A DNA stretch of 13,134 bases from JBPCMN01 sp013695115 (lineage in GTDB: Bacteria; Actinomycetota; Acidimicrobiia; IMCC26256; JACDBD01), in contig JBPCMN010000080.1 in NCBI GenBank assembly GCA_051002235.1, positions 1-13,134 of the forward strand, read 5' to 3'. This document shows positions 1-5,213 of the stretch, in pieces. The notes below the pieces were generated by a model. It had not been told where the DNA came from, did no database searches, and saw only the letters and a program-made list of their open reading frames with translations. The position numbers were made by a program, and so were the translations under genes. The first letter of the stretch is position 1. Each line of letters starts with the position of its first letter.

Positions 1-226
1 CGACGAGCCCGAGGTCGACCGCGGCATAGCGGGCGACGCAGCCACCCCCCTGGAGCGACTCCCCCATCACGATGTCGTCGACGTCCTCGGCGGGCACGCT
101 CGAGCGCTTCAGCGCCTCGCTGATCGCTGCCTTGGCCAGCTCGAAGACGTCGACGTCCATGAGCGAGCCACGGCGGGCGGTGGCGATGGCCGTGCGCGCG
201 GCGGAGACGATGACGGCGTCACCCAT
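1..226 (-). CDS. Thiolase (acetyl-CoA acetyltransferase family), N-terminal 75 residues, cut by window edge
   Basis: The visible protein opens MGDAVIVSAARTAIATARRG and continues to a DDIVMGESLQGGGCVARYAA stretch. This matches the N-terminal domain of the thiolase superfamily, which cleaves 3-ketoacyl-CoA with CoA or condenses acyl-CoAs in the cytoplasm. The catalytic cysteine of thiolases lies near residue 90, outside the window, so activity and subtype (degradative thiolase, biosynthetic AACT or SCP-x-like) cannot be decided. The ATG at 226 is chosen because AAGGAG (233-238, minus strand) precedes it by 6 nt. A -10-like TACGAT (254-259) and a palindrome (261-278) lie just upstream. It is the natural last step for the dehydrogenase and dehydratase encoded from 772 onward. 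The family call is firm; the substrate is unknown. Confidence 0.88.
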   Translation of the reverse strand, partial: MGDAVIVSAARTAIATARRGSLMDVDVFELAKAAISEALKRSSVPAEDVDDIVMGESLQGGGCVARYAAVDLGLV

Positions 227-232
227 GACGAG

Positions 233-238
233 CTCCTT
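233..238 (-). promoter_or_regulatory. Ribosome binding site of the thiolase gene
   Basis: AAGGAG read on the minus strand, 6 nt before the ATG at 226. It is a near-perfect Shine-Dalgarno sequence and fixes the start. Confidence 0.7.
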
Positions 239-253
239 GTCGCTGGAGCCGTC

Positions 254-278
254 ATCGTATCCTGACGCTCGCGTCAGG
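254..278 (-). promoter_or_regulatory. Palindromic operator and overlapping promoter of the thiolase gene
   Basis: The sequence CCTGACGCTCGCGTCAGG (261-278) is an inverted repeat with 8-bp arms around a 2-bp centre. One base pair beyond it on the thiolase side, minus-strand TACGAT (254-259) fits the actinobacterial -10 pattern TANNNT. The palindrome therefore occupies the -35/-10 spacer, where a bound repressor would block RNA polymerase. Length and symmetry are typical of TetR-family operators. The same core recurs at 12918-12933 and, degenerate, at 5178-5193. The regulator itself is not encoded in the window, and the operator assignment is inference from position and symmetry. Confidence 0.55.
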
Positions 279-293
279 CTCGTGGGCGCGCGC

Positions 294-710
294 CTACTTA
301 CCCAGCGCGGACTGGAGGTCGCGCACGTGGTCCTGGGTCTGCTCGAGGAGGGGCCGCAACGCCTCGGCCACGTCGGGCAGGCCGGCCTCGCTCGCCTGCT
401 CGAACCGCTCCCGGTACCGCTCGAGCTGCTGGTGCTCGAGCTCGAGATCGAGCTCGAAGGCGCGACGGGTGTCGGTCTCGCTCGGAACGTCGGGCACGGC
501 GGTGGTCGGCACCCCGCCGAGGAAGTCGATCTGCTCGGCCAGCGTGGTGGCGTGCTCCAGCTCCTGGTTCAGGTGCGGCCTGACCGCCTCGGTCACCGCC
601 TGGAACTCGGCGCCCGTGGCGACCGCGAGGTGTTGGATGTACTGGACGATGGAGCGGTACTCCATCTCGAGGTCCTCGTTGAGCAGCTCGATGAACTTGG
701 TCTGGTCCAT
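294..710 (-). CDS. Ferritin-like (bacterioferritin-type) four-helix protein, 138 aa
   Basis: This small, acidic, helix-rich protein starts MDQTKFIELLNEDLEMEYRS. It carries the first-half bacterioferritin pattern: Glu17 followed by the ELEH motif giving Glu50 and His53, spaced as E18/E51/H54 in E. coli bacterioferritin. That suggests a ferritin-like di-iron fold for iron storage, detoxification or peroxide/O2 chemistry. The second half is less orthodox: around His128 the expected ExxH glutamate is Thr125 (LLEQTQDHV), so the second metal half-site may be incomplete or shifted. At 138 aa it is somewhat shorter than typical bacterioferritins (about 155-160). The ATG at 710 is preferred over upstream in-frame codons because minus-strand TACGAT (718-723) leaves only 7 nt before it, consistent with leaderless initiation. 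It stands alone between two catabolic transcripts. Confidence 0.75.
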   Translation of the reverse strand: MDQTKFIELLNEDLEMEYRSIVQYIQHLAVATGAEFQAVTEAVRPHLNQELEHATTLAEQIDFLGGVPTTAVPDVPSETDTRRAFELDLELEHQQLERYRERFEQASEAGLPDVAEALRPLLEQTQDHVRDLQSALGK

Positions 711-717
711 GCCTGGG

Positions 718-723
718 ATCGTA
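718..723 (-). promoter_or_regulatory. -10 element of the ferritin-like gene, probably leaderless
   Basis: TACGAT on the minus strand fits TANNNT and is followed by 7 nt and then the ATG. Transcription would begin at or next to the start codon. No Shine-Dalgarno sequence is present, which supports leaderless translation. No convincing -35 was seen. Confidence 0.4.
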
Positions 724-742
724 CCCGCCCCGACGTGATCGG

Positions 743-748
743 TAATCT
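743..748 (+). promoter_or_regulatory. Candidate -10 element of the SDR-synthetase-cupin-dehydratase operon
   Basis: TAATCT fits TANNNT in the 61-bp divergent gap before the SDR gene. It would give a short leader containing the strong GAGGAGGGG ribosome binding site at 761-769. The -35 region is weak. The TGACGC palindrome seen upstream of other units is absent here. Confidence 0.35.
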
Positions 749-771
749 TCGCCCCCACACGAGGAGGGGTC

Positions 772-1674
772 ATGGGAGCATTGGACGGGAAGGTCGCGGT
801 CGTCACCGGGGCGGGACGGGGCATCGGGCGGGGCCACGCCCTGCTGCTCGCATCGGAGGGCGCCCGGGTGATGGTGAACGACCTCGGCGGCGAGTGGGAC
901 GGCACCGGCGCCGACACCCGCCACGCCCAGCAGGTGGTCGACGAGGTCACCAAGGCCGGCGGTGAGGCGGCGGCGAACTACGACGACGTCGCCGACTGGG
1001 AGGGCGCCCAGCGCCTGGTGAACCAGGCCATCGAGACCTGGGGCGACCTCAACATCCTGGTCAACAACGCCGGGATCCTGCGCGACCGCATGAGCTTCAA
1101 CATGAGCGAGGAGGACTGGGACTCCGTCATCCGGGTCCACCTCAAGGGCCACTTCGCGCCGTCGCGCTTCGCCGCCGTCTACTGGCGCGAGCGGAGCAAG
1201 GCCGGCGACGAGGTGTACGGCCGCATCGTCAACACGTCGAGCGAGTCGGGGCTGTTCGGCAACGCCGGGCAGGCCAACTACGCGGCTGCCAAGGCGGGGA
1301 TCGCGTCGCTCACGATCGTATTGGCGCGCGAGCTGGAGAAGTACGGGGTCACCGTCAACGCGATCGCGCCCCGCGCCCGGACCCGCATGACCGAGGGCAC
1401 GTTCGAGGGGTTCGGCGCCTCCGGAGAGGGCGGCTTCGACGAGATGCACCCCGACAACATCGCCCCGTTGATCGGGTTCCTCGCCTCCCCCGCCGCCACC
1501 GACGTGAGCGGCCAGGTCTTCGTGCTCTGGGGCGGCCAGATCAACCGCATGGGCGGCTGGCACACCGAGGCCACGATCGACAAGGGCGACCGGTGGACCG
1601 TCGAGGAGCTCGCGGCCAAGAAGGCCGACCTGTTCGGCCCCGACGGCGGCAAGATCCCCGCGATGAGCTTCTGA
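772..1674 (+). CDS. SDR-family (3R)-hydroxyacyl-CoA dehydrogenase, MFE-2/17beta-HSD4-like
   Basis: This 300-aa classical SDR has the cofactor motif TGAGRGIG (12-19), NNAG (98-101), and the catalytic set Ser157, Tyr170 and Lys174. Several stretches closely follow the dehydrogenase unit of peroxisomal multifunctional enzyme type 2: VNDLGGEWDGTG after beta-2, GILRDRMSFNMSEEDWD, and FGNAGQANYAAAK. The likely reaction is NAD-dependent oxidation of (3R)-hydroxyacyl-CoA to 3-ketoacyl-CoA in the cytoplasm. The residues after about 255 (GGQINRMGGWHTE onward) correspond to the C-terminal extension of that subgroup. GAGGAGGGG at 761-769 fixes the ATG. It is first in an operon with a synthetase, a cupin and a MaoC-type dehydratase domain, and the thiolase at the window edge could complete the cycle. 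Substrate chain length or ring content cannot be read. Confidence 0.85.
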   Translation: MGALDGKVAVVTGAGRGIGRGHALLLASEGARVMVNDLGGEWDGTGADTRHAQQVVDEVTKAGGEAAANYDDVADWEGAQRLVNQAIETWGDLNILVNNAGILRDRMSFNMSEEDWDSVIRVHLKGHFAPSRFAAVYWRERSKAGDEVYGRIVNTSSESGLFGNAGQANYAAAKAGIASLTIVLARELEKYGVTVNAIAPRARTRMTEGTFEGFGASGEGGFDEMHPDNIAPLIGFLASPAATDVSGQVFVLWGGQINRMGGWHTEATIDKGDRWTVEELAAKKADLFGPDGGKIPAMSF

Positions 1675-1686
1675 GGCGAGCGCCTG

Positions 1687-3261
1687 ATGCCGGACTGGGG
1701 TGACCTCCAGGTCGACCAGCTCCGGTTCATGGCGGCGCGCCACCGCGACGAGACCGCCTACCGCGACCTCGACGCCGGCACCGCGCTCACGTTCGGCGGC
1801 TGGGAGGAGCAGTCCAACCGGCTCGCCCGCGGCCTGGTCGGGCGCGGGGTCGGACGGGGCGACCGGGTCTCGATCTTCCTCCCCGCTGAGGAGGCCCTTC
1901 GGTGGATCGTCGCCTACGCCGCGGTCCACAAGGCGGGCGCGGTGGTGGTCCCGACGAACACGCGGCTGTCGCCGCGCGAGCTCGCGGTCATCCTCGGGCA
2001 CTGCGACGGGGCGGCGATGGTGACGTGCGGGGCACTGCTGCCGACTGCGCTCGAGGTGCGCTCGGCGGTTCCGTCGCTCGGCCTGATCGTGTCGGCCGGG
2101 GGCGACGGCCACGACATTCTGGGGTACGACGACGTCCTCGACACCGATGCGAGCGAGTTCCAGGTCCCGGTCGATCTCGACGACCTCGCCGACGTCATGT
2201 ACACGTCGGGCACCACCGGGTTGCCGAAGGGTGTGGCGGTGCGCCACCGCAACGTCGCCATGATCCCGAACCACGAACCCCAGTGGACCGGCACCGGATG
2301 GCTGCACGGCGCGCCGATGTTCACGTTCGCCGGTATCGCCTTCATCTACAACCCGATGAAGATGGGGATGGTCGGGTGCTACCTGCCGAAGTTCGACGCC
2401 GGCCGCTGGCTCGAGCTGGTCGAACAGGAACGCCCCACGATGACGATGTTGGTCCCGGCGATGGCCGAGCTCCTCGTCGCCCACCCGGAGTTCGAGTCGC
2501 ACGACCTGTCGAGCCTGGTGGCGGTCTCGATCGGGAGCGCGCCGCTGGCGCCCCAGACGCTCGTTGCCATGCAGGAGCGCCTGCCTCACGCCACGGTGTC
2601 CAACTCGTACGGCATGACCGAGGCCGGTCCCGCCTACATCGTCACGCCGAAGGAGGAGGTCACCAGGCGCATCGGCTCCGTCGGCAGGCCCATCCCGCCG
2701 ATGGAGATCAAGATCGTCGACGACGCCGGTGAGCAGTGTCCCGCGCGCGAGGTCGGTGAGCTGCTGACCCGCATGCCCGGGGTCCAGCGCGAGTACTACC
2801 GGGACGCCGACGCCACCGCCGCGACCTGGACCGCGGATGGGTGGCTGCGCAGCGGCGACCTCGGCTACCTCGACGACGACGGCTTCCTGTACCTCGCCGG
2901 GCGCAAGAAGGACCTGATCATCCGGGGCGGGCACAACGTGTACCCCACCGACATCGAGGCGGTGCTGCACGAGCACCCGGCGGTGCGGGAGGCGGCGGTG
3001 GTCGGAGTGCCCCACCCGGTGCTGGGCGAGGACGTCGCCGCCTTCGTGGTCCCGAAGCCGGGCGAGACCGTGGACGCGGCCGGGCTCCAGTCGTTCTGTG
3101 CCGAGCGGCTGGCCGACTACAAGCGGCCCCGGCAGGTGCATTTCGTCGACGAGCTTCCCCGGAACGCCACCGGCAAGGTGCTCAAGCACCGGCTCGCCGA
3201 GGGTGCCTCCACCTCGACGGAGCAATCTGGCTCGACGGAGCAATCTGGCTCGACGAAGTAA
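1687..3261 (+). CDS. AMP-forming fatty-acyl-CoA synthetase (FadD-type)
   Basis: This 524-aa ANL-superfamily ligase converts a carboxylic acid, ATP and CoA into acyl-CoA, AMP and pyrophosphate. All core motifs are intact: P-loop YTSGTTGLPKG (172-182), YGMTE (308-312), the SGDLG aspartate (Asp391), the hinge motif GRKKDLIIRGG (405-415), NVYPTDIE (417-424), and PRNATGKVLK (491-500) with catalytic Lys497. It follows the SDR by 12 nt and is co-transcribed with it. The last 18 or so residues (STEQSGSTEQSGSTK) are a low-complexity tail encoded by an 18-bp tandem repeat and lie beyond the usual end of the family fold, so they are probably not catalytic. The substrate class (fatty, steroid side-chain or other acid) is not evident. 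Confidence 0.92.
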   Translation: MPDWGDLQVDQLRFMAARHRDETAYRDLDAGTALTFGGWEEQSNRLARGLVGRGVGRGDRVSIFLPAEEALRWIVAYAAVHKAGAVVVPTNTRLSPRELAVILGHCDGAAMVTCGALLPTALEVRSAVPSLGLIVSAGGDGHDILGYDDVLDTDASEFQVPVDLDDLADVMYTSGTTGLPKGVAVRHRNVAMIPNHEPQWTGTGWLHGAPMFTFAGIAFIYNPMKMGMVGCYLPKFDAGRWLELVEQERPTMTMLVPAMAELLVAHPEFESHDLSSLVAVSIGSAPLAPQTLVAMQERLPHATVSNSYGMTEAGPAYIVTPKEEVTRRIGSVGRPIPPMEIKIVDDAGEQCPAREVGELLTRMPGVQREYYRDADATAATWTADGWLRSGDLGYLDDDGFLYLAGRKKDLIIRGGHNVYPTDIEAVLHEHPAVREAAVVGVPHPVLGEDVAAFVVPKPGETVDAAGLQSFCAERLADYKRPRQVHFVDELPRNATGKVLKHRLAEGASTSTEQSGSTEQSGSTK

Positions 3262-3266
3262 TCTGG
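3213..3266 (+). repeat. Three tandem 18-bp repeats at the synthetase 3' end; the third copy supplies the stop codon
   Basis: The unit CTCGACGGAGCAATCTGG occurs exactly at 3213-3230 and 3231-3248. A third copy at 3249-3266 differs at two bases. Because 18 is a multiple of 3, copies add an STEQSG hexapeptide without changing frame. In copy three a C-to-T change turns the CAA glutamine codon into TAA, the stop of the synthetase (3259-3261). The repeat ends 5 nt before the ATG of the next gene, so it also forms that gene's leader. GGAG in copies one and two becomes GAAG in copy three. Confidence 0.9.
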
Positions 3267-3271
3267 GCCGG

Positions 3272-3808
3272 ATGTTCGACGTCGACGAGTTCGTCGAGGA
3301 GTGCCGGGGCGCACTCGGCGAGACGGAGCCGCGGCTGGCGATCCGTGACCTGCTCGAGCGGACCGTGAGGCGAGGCGACGAGCTCGAGTCCGCCCTCCCA
3401 GCGCGGCGCGGCGAGCTGACCGCCCTCTACGCGAGTCCGGAGCTCACGGTGCTCAAGGTGATCTGGGCGCCCGGCATGTCGATCTACCCGCACGACCACC
3501 GCATGTGGGCCGCCATCGGCATCTACCGCGGGCGAGAGGACAACACCTTCTTCCGGCGCTCGGGCGACGAGATCGTGCGGTCGGGGAGCAAGGAGGTCGG
3601 CGACGGCGATGTCATCCTTCTCGGTGACGACGTCGTGCACGCGGTGGAGAATCCCCTTTCGGAGTGTACGGGCGCGATCCACGTCTATGGCGGCGACTTC
3701 TTCAACCGTGAGATGTCGCAGTGGGACCCGACCACCCTGGAGCCCGAACGCGAGATCACGCCTCCGGCTCGCTTCTTCGAGGAGGCCAATGAGCGTCTCG
3801 GGATCTGA
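3272..3808 (+). CDS. Cupin-fold putative metalloprotein, cysteine-dioxygenase-like
   Basis: This 178-aa protein has a beta-rich core with cupin signatures. Motif 1 is PHDHRMWAAIGIYRG, giving His74 and His76. Motif 2 is GDVILLGDDVVHAVENP, giving His123. A further histidine at 137 (AIHVYGGDFF) is also plausible. The arrangement resembles the predicted metal-dependent double-stranded beta-helix proteins related to cysteine dioxygenase, so an Fe(II)-binding oxygenase is possible. The usual cupin motif-1 glutamate is not obvious, as in cysteine dioxygenases. The N-terminal 55 residues are helical and charged. The ATG lies 10 nt after the synthetase stop with only a poor ribosome site. Its place between synthetase and dehydratase implies a step in the same pathway. 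The exact reaction is unknown. Confidence 0.7.
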   Translation: MFDVDEFVEECRGALGETEPRLAIRDLLERTVRRGDELESALPARRGELTALYASPELTVLKVIWAPGMSIYPHDHRMWAAIGIYRGREDNTFFRRSGDEIVRSGSKEVGDGDVILLGDDVVHAVENPLSECTGAIHVYGGDFFNREMSQWDPTTLEPEREITPPARFFEEANERLGI

Positions 3809-3817
3809 GGCAGTCCC

Positions 3818-4270
3818 GTGGCACTGACCGAGCTCGAGGGACAGGAGACCGGCACCCAGAAGGTCGTCATCGAGCGGGGGCCGGTGCGGGTGTTCGCCGA
3901 GGCGCTGGGCGACGACGACGAGACCTACCGCGGTGACGCCGCCCCGGTGCCGCCGACGTTCCCGTTCGTCATGTCGTACTGGGGATCGCTCGGCGCCGGC
4001 GGCGCCGCCGGGCTGCCCATCGAGAAGCTGCGCGGACCGGGGCGCGCCATCCTCCACGGCGAGCAGGCCTTCGAGTACCAGCGGTGGCCCAAGGTCGGCG
4101 ACGTGCTCGAGGGCACGACCGTCGTCACCGACGTGTACGAGAAGGAACGGTCCAACGGCGGCAAGCTCGAGTTCTACGTGACCGAGACCGACTGGAGAGA
4201 CGCCGACAGCGGCGAGCCGGTCGTGAAGTCGATCTTCACGCTCGTCGTCAACGTCCGGCCGCAGGAGTAG
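3818..4270 (+). CDS. MaoC-type N-terminal (FAS1-like) dehydratase domain protein
   Basis: This 150-aa single hot-dog domain resembles the MaoC dehydratase N-terminal family, which includes HadA/HadC-like subunits. Features are the helix PVRVFAEALGDDD, then PPTFPFVM (about 45-52), LHGEQAFEYQRWPKVGDVL, and VYEKERSNGGKLEFYVTET. Such proteins act in reversible hydration of trans-2-enoyl-CoA to (3R)-hydroxyacyl-CoA. In characterised heterodimers the catalytic Asp/His motif is on the partner subunit, and no such partner is encoded here, so it may pair with a product from elsewhere. It starts with GTG 9 nt after the cupin stop. Its product would be the substrate of the MFE-2-like SDR at the start of the operon. 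The last 23 nt overlap the 3' end of the opposing hydrolase gene. Confidence 0.78.
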   Translation: MALTELEGQETGTQKVVIERGPVRVFAEALGDDDETYRGDAAPVPPTFPFVMSYWGSLGAGGAAGLPIEKLRGPGRAILHGEQAFEYQRWPKVGDVLEGTTVVTDVYEKERSNGGKLEFYVTETDWRDADSGEPVVKSIFTLVVNVRPQE

Positions 4271-5168
4271 GCGCCGACCACATCTCGTCCAGGAATCCCC
4301 GGACGAGGCCGACGGTCGACTCGGGGTTGTCGCCGGCGGCGTGATGACCGGCGCTGCCGATCTTGGCCAGGCGGGCATGGGGGATCAACGCCGCCACCTC
4401 CTCGGCGCCCTCGTCGGAGAGCACATCGCTCGCCGCGCCCCGCAGCACGAGCACCGGGCACGTGAGGCGCGTCACTTCGTGCTCGAGCCCGGCCATGAGC
4501 TCGCGCCAGCCGCCCGGGGGCGTGCCCTGGGCGCGCATCCGACGTCCGTACGAGTGCTTCCACTCCCACCGGCCGTCGGGGCGCTGCCGCAGGTTGCGAC
4601 GAAGGTTCTCCGCCTTCACTCCCTTGCGGTGGGGCAGGTACTCGGCGACCTCGCCCGCCGCCTCTTCGAGCGAGGCGAACGACTCGCGCCGGGTCATGAA
4701 CTCGATGATCCGGTTCACGCCTTCGTCCTCGAGCCGGTGGCCGATGTCGATGAGCGCGATCGCCGCGACCAGCTCGGGGCGGGCCGCCGCCAGCGTGAGG
4801 CTTACGATGCCGCCGAGCGACGCGCCGACGAAGGCGACGCGGCCGACGCCGAACTCCTCCATCAACGGCGGGATGCTGTCGGCGAGCGTCTGGCGGCTCA
4901 TGTCGTCGATCGGGTCGGAGTCGCCGTGCCAGGGGAGATCGGGGGCGAGAACGTGGTAGCGATCGTGCAGCGCGTCGCCGAGCTCCTCGTACATGTAGGC
5001 CGTCTGCCCGCCGCCGTGGAGGCAGAGGACCGCCGGCGCGGCACTCGCGCCCCACTCGAGGTAGTGGACCTGGCGGTCGTCGACGAGCACGAACCCGCTG
5101 CGACCATTTCTCGGCACGTCGTGGCGCGGCGGATGGTCGCTCGGCGCGGGCACCTCCGCAGCAGCCAC
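4248..5168 (-). CDS. Alpha/beta-fold hydrolase
   Basis: This 306-aa protein has a standard alpha/beta-hydrolase layout: oxyanion-hole HGGG (51-54), nucleophile elbow GASLGG with Ser117, acid Asp248 in LRGAASDVL, and His275 in GSAGHHAAGD. A helical cap lies between about 145 and 225. No signal peptide is visible, so it is cytoplasmic. Esters, lactones, epoxides or C-C bonds of ring-cleavage products are all possible substrates; Ser rather than Asp as nucleophile argues against an epoxide hydrolase or haloalkane dehalogenase. The GTG at 5168 is chosen because minus-strand CAGACT (5175-5180) is 6 nt upstream, a leaderless spacing. It is divergent from the synthetase-like gene at 5214 with a 45-bp gap holding a palindrome. 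Its 3' end overlaps the dehydratase gene. Confidence 0.85.
   Translation of the reverse strand: MAAAEVPAPSDHPPRHDVPRNGRSGFVLVDDRQVHYLEWGASAAPAVLCLHGGGQTAYMYEELGDALHDRYHVLAPDLPWHGDSDPIDDMSRQTLADSIPPLMEEFGVGRVAFVGASLGGIVSLTLAAARPELVAAIALIDIGHRLEDEGVNRIIEFMTRRESFASLEEAAGEVAEYLPHRKGVKAENLRRNLRQRPDGRWEWKHSYGRRMRAQGTPPGGWRELMAGLEHEVTRLTCPVLVLRGAASDVLSDEGAEEVAALIPHARLAKIGSAGHHAAGDNPESTVGLVRGFLDEMWSAPTPAAGR
4284..4307 (+). terminator. Stem-loop just past the dehydratase stop, possible transcription terminator
   Basis: CTCGTCC (4284-4290) pairs perfectly with GGACGAG (4301-4307) across a 10-nt loop, 14 nt after the TAG of the upstream operon. There is no following T-run, so it is not a classical intrinsic terminator. 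It also lies within the C-terminal codons of the opposing hydrolase gene. It could be chance in G+C-rich DNA. Confidence 0.25.
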
Positions 5169-5174
5169 GTCGGT

Positions 5175-5180
5175 AGTCTG
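5175..5180 (-). promoter_or_regulatory. Candidate leaderless -10 element of the alpha/beta hydrolase gene
   Basis: CAGACT on the minus strand keeps A2, A4 and T6 of the TATAAT consensus and is followed by 6 nt and then the GTG start. No ribosome binding site is present. It partly overlaps the palindrome at 5178-5193. Confidence 0.3.
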
Positions 5181-5193
5181 ACATCGGCGTCAT
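5178..5193. promoter_or_regulatory. Degenerate TGAC-N6-GTCA operator between divergent hydrolase and synthetase-like genes
   Basis: CTGACATCGGCGTCAT keeps TGAC and GTCA at the same spacing as the near-perfect palindromes at 261-278 and 12918-12933. Its right half (GGCGTCA) also matches the 12918-12933 site, while its left half differs at two positions (AT for GC). It overlaps the hydrolase -10 (5175-5180) and lies 8 bp upstream of the synthetase-like -10 (5202-5207), so one bound protein could control both directions. Confidence 0.4.
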
Positions 5194-5201
5194 CATCATG
5201 C

Positions 5202-5207
5202 GATAGT
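5202..5207 (+). promoter_or_regulatory. Candidate leaderless -10 element of the synthetase-like/NTF2/DUF2889 operon
   Basis: GATAGT, followed by exactly 6 nt and the GTG at 5214, has the same geometry as the Ppx/GppA start at 12983. No Shine-Dalgarno precedes the GTG. This supports 5214 as the start rather than any of the open codons upstream, which run antisense through the hydrolase gene. Confidence 0.4.
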
Positions 5208-5213
5208 GGCCGC

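Noticed and set aside
211..221. TGACG-G-CGTCA, a second palindrome near the thiolase start
   Set aside because: It is inside the first codons of the thiolase (coding GDAVIV), and the half-site spacing is 3 bp shorter than in the other sites, so it is probably coding coincidence.
298..3243. A minus-strand open frame of nearly 1000 codons antisense to the SDR and acyl-CoA synthetase genes
   Set aside because: Its composition (long runs of Arg, Gly, Val, His, Asp) is the usual product of reading high-G+C genes antisense. It has no domain resemblance, and the plus strand carries two genes with complete catalytic motifs.
3182..4378. Long minus-strand open frame antisense to the cupin and dehydratase genes
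   Set aside because: It has no recognisable domain and typical antisense composition. The plus-strand genes show cupin and hot-dog motifs and operon spacing.
4341..5213. In-frame upstream extension of the synthetase-like gene to a GTG at 4341
   Set aside because: The extension is antisense to the hydrolase and has no domain. The GTG at 5214 has a -10-like element 6 nt upstream and begins the normal ANL N-terminus (RRSLTFADVLREH).
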